A stretch of DNA of 6,288 nucleotides, taken from contig CAIJTL010000988.1 of the NCBI GenBank assembly GCA_903823545.1, positions 1 to 6,288 on the forward strand, given 5' to 3'. Positions within the stretch are counted from its first letter, which is position 1, and every line of letters starts with the position of its first letter. Position numbers and translations under genes: made by a program. The notes beneath the pieces are model-generated. The model was not told the origin of the DNA and ran no database searches. It saw nothing but the letters and a program-made list of their open reading frames with translations. This DNA comes from an uncultured Planctomycetaceae bacterium. GTDB lineage: Bacteria; Planctomycetota; Planctomycetia; Planctomycetales; Planctomycetaceae. Below are positions 1 to 6,288 of the stretch, in pieces.

Positions 1-88
1 ATCTGCTTGGCGTTCAGAACCGTCGTCCTTAGATTACGCCGCCTGAATGTGGATCAATGGAACTCATCACTCGCGCAGAAACACGAAC
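1..88. other. Upstream leader of pheT, no identifiable gene
   Basis: This short stretch precedes the chosen pheT start. On the plus strand one frame stops at 30-32, the pheT frame stops at 44-46, and the remaining frame stays open from the left edge to a TAG at 97-99. None of the three conceptual tails resembles the usual C-terminus of PheS, the common upstream partner of pheT, so pheS cannot be placed here. No sigma-70-like promoter or strong hairpin is apparent. It is most likely an intergenic or untranslated leader, although the tail of an unrecognised gene is possible. Confidence 0.4.
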
Positions 89-2110
89 ATGATTGTTAGT
101 TGGAATTGGTTGAAGGATTACGTCGCACTTGATGCTTCGGTCGAAACGGTTGCCGATCGGCTGATGATGGCCGGGCTGAATTTGGAATCGATTGAAGAGC
201 GGCCTGGCGATCATGCTGTTGATCTGGAGGTGACGAGCAACCGTCCTGATTGTCTCGGACATATCGGCGTGGCGCGTGAGGCGAGTGTGTTGTTCGGCAA
301 GCCGCTGACAATTCCTGCTGCGGCTGTGAAATCGAACGGATCGCCGGTCGAGAAAGCGACATCGGTTTCGATTGAGTGCCCCGATCTTTGCCCGAGATAT
401 GTGGCTCGCGTCATTCGTGGCGTGAAGATCGGGCCGAGTCCTGCGTGGCTCAAGGATCGCCTGGAGGCCATCGGCATCGCGTCGATCAACAACGTTGTGG
501 ACGTCACGAACTATTGCCTGATGGAATGCGGTCAGCCGTTTCATGCGTTCGATTTCGACAAACTGCGAGGCGGTCGTATCGTCGTTCGGCGCGCAAGGGC
601 AGGGGAGAAGATTAACGCGATTGACCACAACGAATACACGCTGACGGCCGATATGTGCGCGATTTGCGATGCCGAGCGTCCGGTCGCGGTCGCTGGCGTC
701 ATGGGGGGAGCCGACACCGAGATCAGCGGCTCGACAACAAACGTGCTGATCGAAGTGGCTGACTTCTCGTCGATGTCGATTCGCGCGACTGCTCGCAAAT
801 TGAATCTGCACAGCCCGTCGTCTTACCGGTTTGAGCGAGGTGTTGATTCGGCACAGATGGACTGGGCCTCGCGGCGATGTTGCGAGTTGATCCTACAAGT
901 GGCTGGCGGTGAGCTGCTCGACGGTTCGATCTGGGTGGGTGAGCCAGCCGTCGCGGAACGCTCGGCGGTTTCGTTGAGGTCAGCGCAGATTCGACGCATT
1001 TTGGGCATTGATGTTCCGAAAGAAGAATCGCATCGCATTCTTGTCGCGTTAGGTTTGAAGCCAACTGCCGATCAAGCGGACGCCGACGGGACTCGTCATT
1101 ATGTCCCGCCGAGTTGGCGTCGCGATTTGTCACGCGAAATCGATCTCATTGAAGAGGTCGCTCGCATTCACGGTTACGAAAACATTCCGGAAGATGCTTT
1201 CGTGCCGTTGTCGCTCAGCGAAAAGACATTGCCCGAACGAGTGGCCGATCGAATTCGTGACACGCTGACGGCGGCCGGTTTCTTTGAGTCGATCACGCTG
1301 TCGTTCGTCAGCAGCGAGCTGGCCGACTTGATTCCGTCGCCCGCCGCGACTCGGCTGAGCGTCGATCATTCGTCGCGTCGGCAAGAAAATGTGTTGCGAC
1401 AAAGTCTGATTCCGAGCTTGCTCGTCGTCCGTCGCGACAATGAACGATATGGCAATTTTCAAACTCGCCTGTTTGAGATCGCGAGCGTGTACCTCGCTGC
1501 CACCCCCGGCGATCCGACAGCGGAGCCACGCCGTTTGGGGATCGTCAGTGGGCAGTCTTTTGTTGAGTTCAAAGGAACGCTCGAAACGCTCGCTCGCCGA
1601 GTCAACCCACACGTGGTCGTCACCGTTCGTTCGAGTGATCTGGCATGCTTCGTTCCAGGGCGCGGGGCGGAATTGCTGCTCAACGGAAAACCGTGGGGCT
1701 GGATGGGCGAGCTGTCGCGCGAGGTGACCGATAAGCTCGACCTGCGCGATACGGTGATTGCTGCAGAACTCGACATCGCGCTGCTTGAAGAGTCCGCGAA
1801 CCTCGTCCCAACTTTCGCCGAGCTGCCGCGATTCCCAGCCATCTCGCGCGACCTCAACTTCGTTCTGGATGAAGCCACAACTTGGGATCAACTTGTCGAA
1901 GTCGCACGAGCCGCTGCCGGCCCATCCTACGATGCATCAGCATTCGGCGGCCAGTATCGCGGCCAACAAATCCCCGCCAATAAAAAATCCTACGTGCTTA
2001 CGGTCTCGTTCCGAGCCCCCGACCGCACACTCACCAGCGACGAAGTCGATGCTGCCGTGAAGTCGATCATCGAAGCCTGCTCAACCAAGCTGGGTACCTC
2101 GCTGCGATAG
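89..2110 (+). CDS. pheT: Phenylalanine--tRNA ligase beta subunit, short form lacking the OB-fold tRNA-binding domain
   Basis: This is the beta subunit of cytoplasmic phenylalanyl-tRNA synthetase, which with PheS forms an (alpha-beta)2 enzyme that attaches Phe to tRNA-Phe; beta carries tRNA-binding and editing domains. I start it at the ATG at 89, giving 673 residues that begin MIVSWNWLKDYV, the family's typical N-terminus. An in-frame ATG at 47 would add 14 non-family residues, and neither start has a clear Shine-Dalgarno. Visible domains are an N-terminal helical part (about 1-36), the B3/B4 editing domain (about 95-275) with VVDVTNY at 136, GQPFHAFD at 148 and RFERGVD at 247, the B5 domain (about 290-366) with PSWRRD and EIDLIEEVARIHGY, a catalytic-like core (about 380-575), and an FDX-ACB anticodon-binding domain (about 579-673). 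The His and Glu associated with the editing pocket (H152, E249) are present. Typical bacterial PheT is near 790-800 residues; the roughly 110-residue EMAP-like OB-fold that normally follows residue 38 is missing without loss of frame. Identity is very secure. Confidence 0.97.
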   Translation: MIVSWNWLKDYVALDASVETVADRLMMAGLNLESIEERPGDHAVDLEVTSNRPDCLGHIGVAREASVLFGKPLTIPAAAVKSNGSPVEKATSVSIECPDLCPRYVARVIRGVKIGPSPAWLKDRLEAIGIASINNVVDVTNYCLMECGQPFHAFDFDKLRGGRIVVRRARAGEKINAIDHNEYTLTADMCAICDAERPVAVAGVMGGADTEISGSTTNVLIEVADFSSMSIRATARKLNLHSPSSYRFERGVDSAQMDWASRRCCELILQVAGGELLDGSIWVGEPAVAERSAVSLRSAQIRRILGIDVPKEESHRILVALGLKPTADQADADGTRHYVPPSWRRDLSREIDLIEEVARIHGYENIPEDAFVPLSLSEKTLPERVADRIRDTLTAAGFFESITLSFVSSELADLIPSPAATRLSVDHSSRRQENVLRQSLIPSLLVVRRDNERYGNFQTRLFEIASVYLAATPGDPTAEPRRLGIVSGQSFVEFKGTLETLARRVNPHVVVTVRSSDLACFVPGRGAELLLNGKPWGWMGELSREVTDKLDLRDTVIAAELDIALLEESANLVPTFAELPRFPAISRDLNFVLDEATTWDQLVEVARAAAGPSYDASAFGGQYRGQQIPANKKSYVLTVSFRAPDRTLTSDEVDAAVKSIIEACSTKLGTSLR

Positions 2111-2122
2111 TGCGGAACCGCA
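2111..2122. terminator. Weak hairpin between convergent genes, possible terminator
   Basis: TGCGGAACCGCA lies immediately after the pheT stop, inside the 27-bp gap between two convergent genes. It can fold into TGCG/CGCA around a GAAC tetraloop, extendable by a G-U and an A-U pair using flanking bases. Neither strand has a proper T-tract after the stem; the plus strand has only TTTG. A bidirectional terminator would make sense here, but the stem is short, so factor-dependent termination or chance is just as likely. Confidence 0.2.
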
Positions 2123-2137
2123 TTTGAAAGAGAGACG

Positions 2138-5100
2138 TCAGCGTAGAATCACGCACTCAGGCAACGAGACTTTGAAGTCTGCCTCCGCTTCGGGAGTGAG
2201 GCCGTGACCTTGCAGATCGAGGTACTTGAGTTCTTTGAGACTCTTCAGCGATTGCAGACCTTTGCCGGTCAATTTGAGTTTGTCGTTTCCGGCCACTGGC
2301 GTTTGCTGAAGGACAAGCATCTTGAGCTTCGTCAGCTTGGCGAGCTGGGCCGCGTGATCGTCAATGACAGCAGTGTTGATGAGGCTCAGCGACTCTAGGT
2401 CTTTGAATTGTGTGATCGCGGCCAACAGTTCGTTGGAGGCGGTGGCGTTGTTGATCGACAAGTCGCGCAGTTTGCAGAGTACCGTCAGCTTGTGAAGGAT
2501 TGCCGTTGTCTCGGAGGAACCTTCGAGGCCGATGCTTACCAAGTGCGGGGACTTCTTCAGTTCGGCGGTGCTTGATTCGGTGGCCGACCACGCGCCTCGG
2601 CAATTGAGCGCGATCAAACCAGGGTGTTGCGCGAGTTGCTTGAGTAATGTGTCGCTCACCGCAGGGGCGAGGACGGCCACGTGGCTGATGGATGCGATCT
2701 CCGACCAAATCGGGGCAGGGATGCTGTCGTCACTCGCAGTCGTACTCGCGGACGTGGGCAATTCGATGACGCCCCAGCGTGAAATGGTTTTCGGCAGACC
2801 AAAGTCACGATCGAGTTGGCCTACACGCAACGAGCCTCGCCACAGCAACGTCGATTTCACTTTCAGTCGCTGAAGTTTTTTCGATGCCTGTCGCCACGCG
2901 GGTAAGTTGAATGAGTCCACGAGTTTCATGTCGAACGGTTTGGTTCGCGTCAACGTCATGACTCCGAGCACCCCCTCGCCGAGCTGCATCGCTTTCGGAC
3001 GACCCGCTTCGATGGGCGACAGGGCCAGCTTCAAAGTGTCCCCGGCGATCGAATAGAGGCCCAGCATTGAAGGAGAACCGTCGCCTCGGCTGAACGACGC
3101 GAGATCAATGGCTTTGAGTGGCCGCGTGGGATCAATGGTGATGACTGATTCGTCGGCCTCGCCGTTCACAATGACGGTCAAGACATCTCCCCGAAAGATC
3201 CAGCGTTGTTCTTTGATGGCCGCGATACGTTCCGCAGACTCCGGTTGCTTGGAACTCGTCACATAGTCGGTGATCTGCCAAGTTCCTTCGAGCGTCTTGA
3301 GGTCCGCCTCGGCTTTCTTGGGATCGACGAGCGTGGTGAGGATCGTCCCGTCTGCGGGGAGCGGAGTCCGTCCGGTCAGAGTCCAGACTTTGACTGTCTT
3401 GTCACTCCCTGCCGAAGCGACCCACTTGCCATCCGGGCTGAAGACTACGCCGCGCACTTCACCCGTGTGTCCTTCCAACGAGTGCAGCTTCTGACCGGAT
3501 ACCGCATCCCAGACCGTCACGAATCCATTGCTGCCGGCCGACACGAGACGCTTTCCATCGAAACTCAGCGCGACCGACTTCATTTGAACGTGATGATGCG
3601 CGTGCGACTCTTCCGGCTTTTGCGACTTCGGCTGGCGACGATCTCGTAGCGTGAGCAAGTCTTCGCCGGTCTGCGAATCCCAGACCTGCACGGTCCCATC
3701 GTCACTCGCCGTCATCAGCCGCTGGCTGTTCGGGCTGAAGGCGATACTCCGGACTTGGCCGTTGATCGGAGACAGTCGTTGTGACTCTTTCCAATCTCGC
3801 GTGTCCCAGAGTACCACTGAGGAGTCTCCGTAGGACGTTGATCCTGCCAGCCACTTGCCGTCGGAGCTGAAGGCCATCGAAAGGAATGCACCGTCCTTGC
3901 CGGTGAGCGTCGTGATTGCTTCCCCATTGGCGATGTCCCAGACCTTCACCGACTTGTCGTGACTCCCCGACGCCAATCGTTTGCTGTCCGGGCTGAAGGC
4001 CACACTCCAAATCTGGTCCGTGTGACCGCTGAACGTCTTCAATTCCTGACCATTGGCTGCGTCCCATAGCTTTACGGACTTGCCGTTTCCCGTGGCGATC
4101 AATTTGCCATCAGGGCTGAAGGCCAACCCCGTGATGTTCTGGCCTGCAGTTCCGGTGAGTTCAAACCTCAGCTTGCGATCAGCAACATTCCAAACCAAGA
4201 CCGAGCCATACAAATCCCCCGAAGCCAGAGACTTGCCATCCGGACTGACCGCGAGACTCAACACGGCGTGTTCATGCCCCCGCAAGCTGACGGTTAGCGG
4301 ATCGTCTTGATTTCCTTCAACGCGGCGGAGTGTCTTCCCGCTCATCTTCGTCGTCGGCACTTCCGCCTGCACCGACTTCAGTGGTTGACTGGGAGCGTTC
4401 ACGCCGACCGCGATGACACTCACGTCATCTAAGATTGGACCAGAATTGCTATCCTCCGTCTCCAACGTATGGATTTCCAAAGTGGTCTCGGAGGCCACTG
4501 CGGTGAACTCCCACGACTTTCTTTCCCAGCCGACTGCAAACTGCGTTCTGCCCGTTGCGTCGAATGAGAACTCTTGCTGTTTGTCAGCGGCACGCACCGC
4601 GAGCTTGTGGATCGGCTGTTTTCGGAGCGGTGTGCCCGCCATCAAAAAGCTCACTTGATAGCGCTGCCCGACGACGGTCTTGAATGTCTGTTTGATCCCG
4701 CCAAACCCCGGAGTCCCGTGCAGGTCGATGCTGCGTTGGCCATGTCCGGGAACCCAGTGTCTGATGCCGGCGACATCAATGTTCCCGCGCGTGACCGTCC
4801 AACCTTTGATGGCCGTCGAGCCCATGCGCACGTTGGGGAGATATCCGAAGTTTTCTGGGAAGTCTGGCCCTTCTTCAAAACTGCCATTCACGAGCAGGTT
4901 GTCTTTTTCAGCCGGACCAGGAGCCGGTGGCGGAGATTGAGCGGACGGCTTGACGGGACTCTCGCCAATCGGGATCAGGCAGAGGTCATCGAACCACGCT
5001 TCGCCCGATGCGGTGCTGTACCAGTAGCCGAGCCGCGCAAGCACCGTCACTTCGGTGCGATTGCCTGAGTCGAAGATCAGCGTCGAGTAGGTCCAATCAT

Positions 5101-6288
5101 TCGTGCCGACCAGCGAGCGTGAGTGTTCGTAGCCGCCCCAAACCGAAAGCGTCGCTCCCGCCTTACCATACTTCCGATCGTCCTTGTCGATCTCCACATC
5201 CTTCGTCTTGATCCAGCCGCTGAGCAGATAGCGCATTCCCGGTTTGACGGCGACCGTCTGATCGAAGTGCGTGTCGTCATTGATCGTCGTGTGGAGCACT
5301 GCGGCCTTCTGCCCCTCTTTAACCACTTTAACCACGCCACCTTCGATCGCTCCGCTCTCTTTGTTTGCTCGGAACGAATTCAGCTTCCACTTGCTGGCGG
5401 CGTCACCCTCAAACGTTCCGCCGACCAGCAAGTTTAGTTGGCGGCGTTCGGGCGTGAGGAACTCTGGCCGACTCATGTCCGATCCAGGAGGGAGTTGTCT
5501 CATTGGTTGTGAAAATTGGGGTTTGGCCGTGAGCACTGCAACGTCCCAAACCTTCACGTCTCCCAGGTGTCGAACATGGCCGGTGGCTGTCGCGAAACGC
5601 TTGCCGTCGGGGCTGATGGCCACGCTTCTGACCACGGTCGCAGGACCGGTCAAAGCGCCGGTCTGTTGGCCGCTGGTGGTGTCCCACTCTTTGACCGACG
5701 CTTCGCGGCCTCCGCTGACTGACAGCAGACGTTTTCCATCGGGGTGAAACGCGACGCTGAAGACCCCGCCGGAGTGTCCGGTGAGCGTGAGTTTCTCCTT
5801 TCCGTTGTCGGCGTCCCAAAGTCTGACCGTTTGATCTTGGCTCCCCGTCGCCAACGTTTTTCCGTCGGGGCTATACGCGACGCACGTGACCGATTTGCTG
5901 TGCCCTGACAACGCGTGCTTCGCTTGACCGTTCGCGGCCTCCCACACTCTCACCGAAAAATCGCTCCCCGCCGACGCCAGCCATTTTCCATCCGAGCTAA
6001 ATGCGACGCCCATTACCGCGAGCGTGTGCCCGTTGAACGTGCGCGTCAGCCGACCAGTCGTGGCATCCCACAAGATGACGGTCTTGTCGTAGCTAGCCGA
6101 CGCCAGCCGTTTGCCATCCGCGCTAAACGCGACGCTCGTGATAACGCCCGTGTGACCTTTCAACGTCAGCGACTCCTGCCCGTTGGCAGCGTCCCACACC
6201 TTCACTGTTTGATCGTGGCTGGCAGTGGCGAGCCATTTTCCGTTCGGGCTAAACGCCACGCATGTGACCTCACCCGAGTGACCTTTCA
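2138..6288 (-). CDS. Giant multidomain WD40 / jelly-roll / TIGR03067-like / LRR protein, N-terminus outside window
   Basis: This reading frame is uninterrupted and still open at the right edge, so the gene is 5'-truncated by the window. A GTG at 6259 could pass as a start but lies inside a WD40 blade: the codons before it read LKGHSGEVTC and belong to the same repeat. Counting from that GTG as residue 1, the order is: WD40 blades to 243; a linker; a CBM4/9-like jelly roll (276-430); a Pro-rich linker (431-453); a DUF642/choice-of-anchor-C-like jelly roll (454-617); a linker; a seven-blade WD40 propeller (660-961); a TIGR03067-like domain (986-1106); an unassigned segment (1107-1202); and leucine-rich repeats (1203-1373), ending in TGA at 2138-2140. 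No kinase, protease or other catalytic motif is visible. WD40 and LRR modules generally mediate protein contacts, and these jelly-roll families often bind carbohydrate or cell-surface material, so a scaffold or surface-binding role is the best inference. Localisation is unknown because any signal peptide or membrane segment would lie upstream. Confidence 0.9.
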   Translation of the reverse strand, partial: KGHSGEVTCVAFSPNGKWLATASHDQTVKVWDAANGQESLTLKGHTGVITSVAFSADGKRLASASYDKTVILWDATTGRLTRTFNGHTLAVMGVAFSSDGKWLASAGSDFSVRVWEAANGQAKHALSGHSKSVTCVAYSPDGKTLATGSQDQTVRLWDADNGKEKLTLTGHSGGVFSVAFHPDGKRLLSVSGGREASVKEWDTTSGQQTGALTGPATVVRSVAISPDGKRFATATGHVRHLGDVKVWDVAVLTAKPQFSQPMRQLPPGSDMSRPEFLTPERRQLNLLVGGTFEGDAASKWKLNSFRANKESGAIEGGVVKVVKEGQKAAVLHTTINDDTHFDQTVAVKPGMRYLLSGWIKTKDVEIDKDDRKYGKAGATLSVWGGYEHSRSLVGTNDWTYSTLIFDSGNRTEVTVLARLGYWYSTASGEAWFDDLCLIPIGESPVKPSAQSPPPAPGPAEKDNLLVNGSFEEGPDFPENFGYLPNVRMGSTAIKGWTVTRGNIDVAGIRHWVPGHGQRSIDLHGTPGFGGIKQTFKTVVGQRYQVSFLMAGTPLRKQPIHKLAVRAADKQQEFSFDATGRTQFAVGWERKSWEFTAVASETTLEIHTLETEDSNSGPILDDVSVIAVGVNAPSQPLKSVQAEVPTTKMSGKTLRRVEGNQDDPLTVSLRGHEHAVLSLAVSPDGKSLASGDLYGSVLVWNVADRKLRFELTGTAGQNITGLAFSPDGKLIATGNGKSVKLWDAANGQELKTFSGHTDQIWSVAFSPDSKRLASGSHDKSVKVWDIANGEAITTLTGKDGAFLSMAFSSDGKWLAGSTSYGDSSVVLWDTRDWKESQRLSPINGQVRSIAFSPNSQRLMTASDDGTVQVWDSQTGEDLLTLRDRRQPKSQKPEESHAHHHVQMKSVALSFDGKRLVSAGSNGFVTVWDAVSGQKLHSLEGHTGEVRGVVFSPDGKWVASAGSDKTVKVWTLTGRTPLPADGTILTTLVDPKKAEADLKTLEGTWQITDYVTSSKQPESAERIAAIKEQRWIFRGDVLTVIVNGEADESVITIDPTRPLKAIDLASFSRGDGSPSMLGLYSIAGDTLKLALSPIEAGRPKAMQLGEGVLGVMTLTRTKPFDMKLVDSFNLPAWRQASKKLQRLKVKSTLLWRGSLRVGQLDRDFGLPKTISRWGVIELPTSASTTASDDSIPAPIWSEIASISHVAVLAPAVSDTLLKQLAQHPGLIALNCRGAWSATESSTAELKKSPHLVSIGLEGSSETTAILHKLTVLCKLRDLSINNATASNELLAAITQFKDLESLSLINTAVIDDHAAQLAKLTKLKMLVLQQTPVAGNDKLKLTGKGLQSLKSLKELKYLDLQGHGLTPEAEADFKVSLPECVILR
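2141..2653 (-). repeat. C-terminal leucine-rich repeats, about six
   Basis: The last 171 residues contain repeated units of about 24-26 residues with an LxxLxxLxxLxL pattern. Examples are LAQHPGLIALNC, LKKSPHLVSIGL, LTVLCKLRDLSI, ITQFKDLESLSL, LAKLTKLKMLVL and LKSLKELKYLDL. The protein ends soon after an LPEC motif followed by VILR, a kind of ending I associate with planctomycete LRR proteins. LRRs form a curved contact surface and suggest protein-protein binding at the C-terminus. The repeats are degenerate, so the exact number is uncertain. Confidence 0.85.
2942..3304 (-). other. TIGR03067-like domain (planctomycete-associated, unknown function)
   Basis: The encoded segment of about 121 residues starts DLKTLEGTWQITDY. 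It continues with a WIFRGDVLTVIVNG strand, TIDPTRPLKAIDL, a GLYSIAGDTLKLAL strand and a final VMTLTRT. The LxGTW opening, DPT-P-xIDL middle and GxYxIxGDTLKL strand are the signature I associate with TIGR03067, a domain described from planctomycetes and of unknown function. Here it follows directly on WD40 array 2 after a linker of about 24 residues. I judge the family by motif order only. Confidence 0.8.
3377..4282 (-). repeat. WD40 array 2: complete seven-blade propeller with an expanded blade 6
   Basis: Seven repeats can be counted, starting at residues 660, 702, 744, 786, 830, 872 and 929 of the visible protein. Most are 42 residues; blade 4 is 44 and blade 6 is 57. GH is kept in blades 1, 3 and 7 and replaced in blades 2 (TGTAGQN), 4 (TGKDGAF) and 5 (SPINGQV). 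The W of the WD motif is present in all seven. Seven blades make a closed propeller. Blade 6 carries an extra charged, His-rich stretch at its start. Confidence 0.93.
4409..4900 (-). other. Jelly-roll module 2 (DUF642 / choice-of-anchor-C-like)
   Basis: This encodes about 164 residues beginning NLLVNGSFEEG. Further motifs are STAIKGWTVTRGNIDV, GQRSIDLHGTPGFGGIKQTF, GQRYQVSFLMAGTP, a KSWEFTA strand, and a closing GPILDDVSVI. This order of motifs matches the DUF642/choice-of-anchor-C type domain found in secreted bacterial proteins and plant cell-wall proteins. A Pro-rich linker (SPPPAPGPAEKD) separates it from module 1. In other proteins such domains are usually extracellular, which bears on where this protein may act. 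Confidence 0.8.
4970..5434 (-). other. Jelly-roll module 1 (CBM4/9-like carbohydrate-binding fold)
   Basis: This encodes about 155 residues starting at NLLVGGTFE and ending at GEAWFDDLCLIPIG. The opening NLLVxGxFE, a central stretch of the type QTVAVKPGMRYLLSGWIKT, and the closing FDD motif form the pattern of CBM4/9-type galactose-binding-like jelly rolls. It lies between WD40 array 1 and a Pro-rich linker. The family assignment is from pattern recognition only; the ligand cannot be read from sequence. Confidence 0.7.
5531..6288 (-). repeat. WD40 array 1: six blades visible, continuing off the window
   Basis: The encoded segment is a run of WD40 repeats with a 42-residue (126-nt) period. 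Blades 1-4 are each exactly 42 residues and carry canonical GH starts, a VAFS(P/A/S)DGK-type strand and a WD or WE dipeptide. Blade 5 is 44 residues and ends in EWD. Blade 6 is about 40 residues, has TGPATVV in place of GH, and still ends VKVWD. A closed propeller normally needs seven blades, so at least one more is expected upstream. The partial leucine codon and LKGH at the edge match the join to a preceding blade. Confidence 0.93.

Noticed and set aside
1..46. Possible C-terminus of pheS just upstream of pheT
   Set aside because: The short tails in all three frames lack the conserved ending of PheS, so there is no support within the window.
47..88. In-frame upstream ATG extending PheT by 14 residues
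   Set aside because: The added residues (MWINGTHHSRRNTN) do not resemble the PheT N-terminus, there is no Shine-Dalgarno, and the ATG at 89 gives the family-typical start.
29..811. Long minus-strand open frame opposite pheT
   Set aside because: Its translation is Arg/His-rich with no recognisable domain, and it lies wholly antisense to a securely identified pheT.
1130..1891. Second long minus-strand open frame opposite the pheT 3' half
   Set aside because: No domain is recognisable, and it lies antisense to the PheT core. High-GC coding sequence commonly creates such frames.
3206..3649. Plus-strand open frame of 147 codons within the giant gene
   Set aside because: It lies opposite well-defined WD40 and TIGR03067-like coding sequence and shows no domain of its own.
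3377..4282. Regular 126-nt spacing suggesting a CRISPR or tandem DNA repeat array
   Set aside because: The periodicity is at protein level (42-residue WD40 blades). The DNA repeats are divergent and the frame is unbroken.
6257..6259. GTG as the start of the WD40 gene
   Set aside because: It falls inside a WD40 blade. The preceding codons to the window edge are open and encode the KGHSGEVTC part of the same repeat.

Overview
The window looks like planctomycete chromosome (phylum Planctomycetota). The main reason is the large minus-strand gene. It fuses WD40 propellers to jelly-roll modules, to a domain resembling TIGR03067 (a family described from planctomycetes), and to a planctomycete-style leucine-rich repeat tail that ends shortly after a Leu-Pro-Glu-Cys motif. 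The moderately high GC content, the lack of clear Shine-Dalgarno sites and the short PheT fit that reading. It is an inference from protein content, and I cannot name a genus.

Layout: positions 1-88 are an upstream leader with no recognisable gene. Positions 89-2110 (+) encode a complete phenylalanyl-tRNA synthetase beta subunit (PheT, 673 residues). It is unusually short because the N-terminal tRNA-binding OB-fold (EMAP-like) domain is absent. A 27-bp gap (2111-2137) with a weak hairpin separates it from a convergent gene. Positions 2138-6288 (-) hold the 3' part of that gene, with at least 1383 codons visible; it is open through the right edge, so its true N-terminus lies outside. From N to C it contains six WD40 blades, two tandem jelly-roll modules (CBM4/9-like, then DUF642/choice-of-anchor-C-like) joined by a Pro-rich linker, a second complete seven-blade WD40 propeller, a TIGR03067-like domain, an unassigned segment and about six leucine-rich repeats.

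The two genes converge, so they are not an operon, and nothing links them functionally. PheT is housekeeping: with PheS, which is not in the window, it charges tRNA-Phe. The giant protein is probably a binding or scaffold protein with no visible catalytic domain; whatever its N-terminus holds is beyond the window. No RNA genes, mobile elements, CRISPR arrays or attachment sites were seen. The most unusual content is the domain mosaic of the giant protein and the PheT that lacks its OB-fold.
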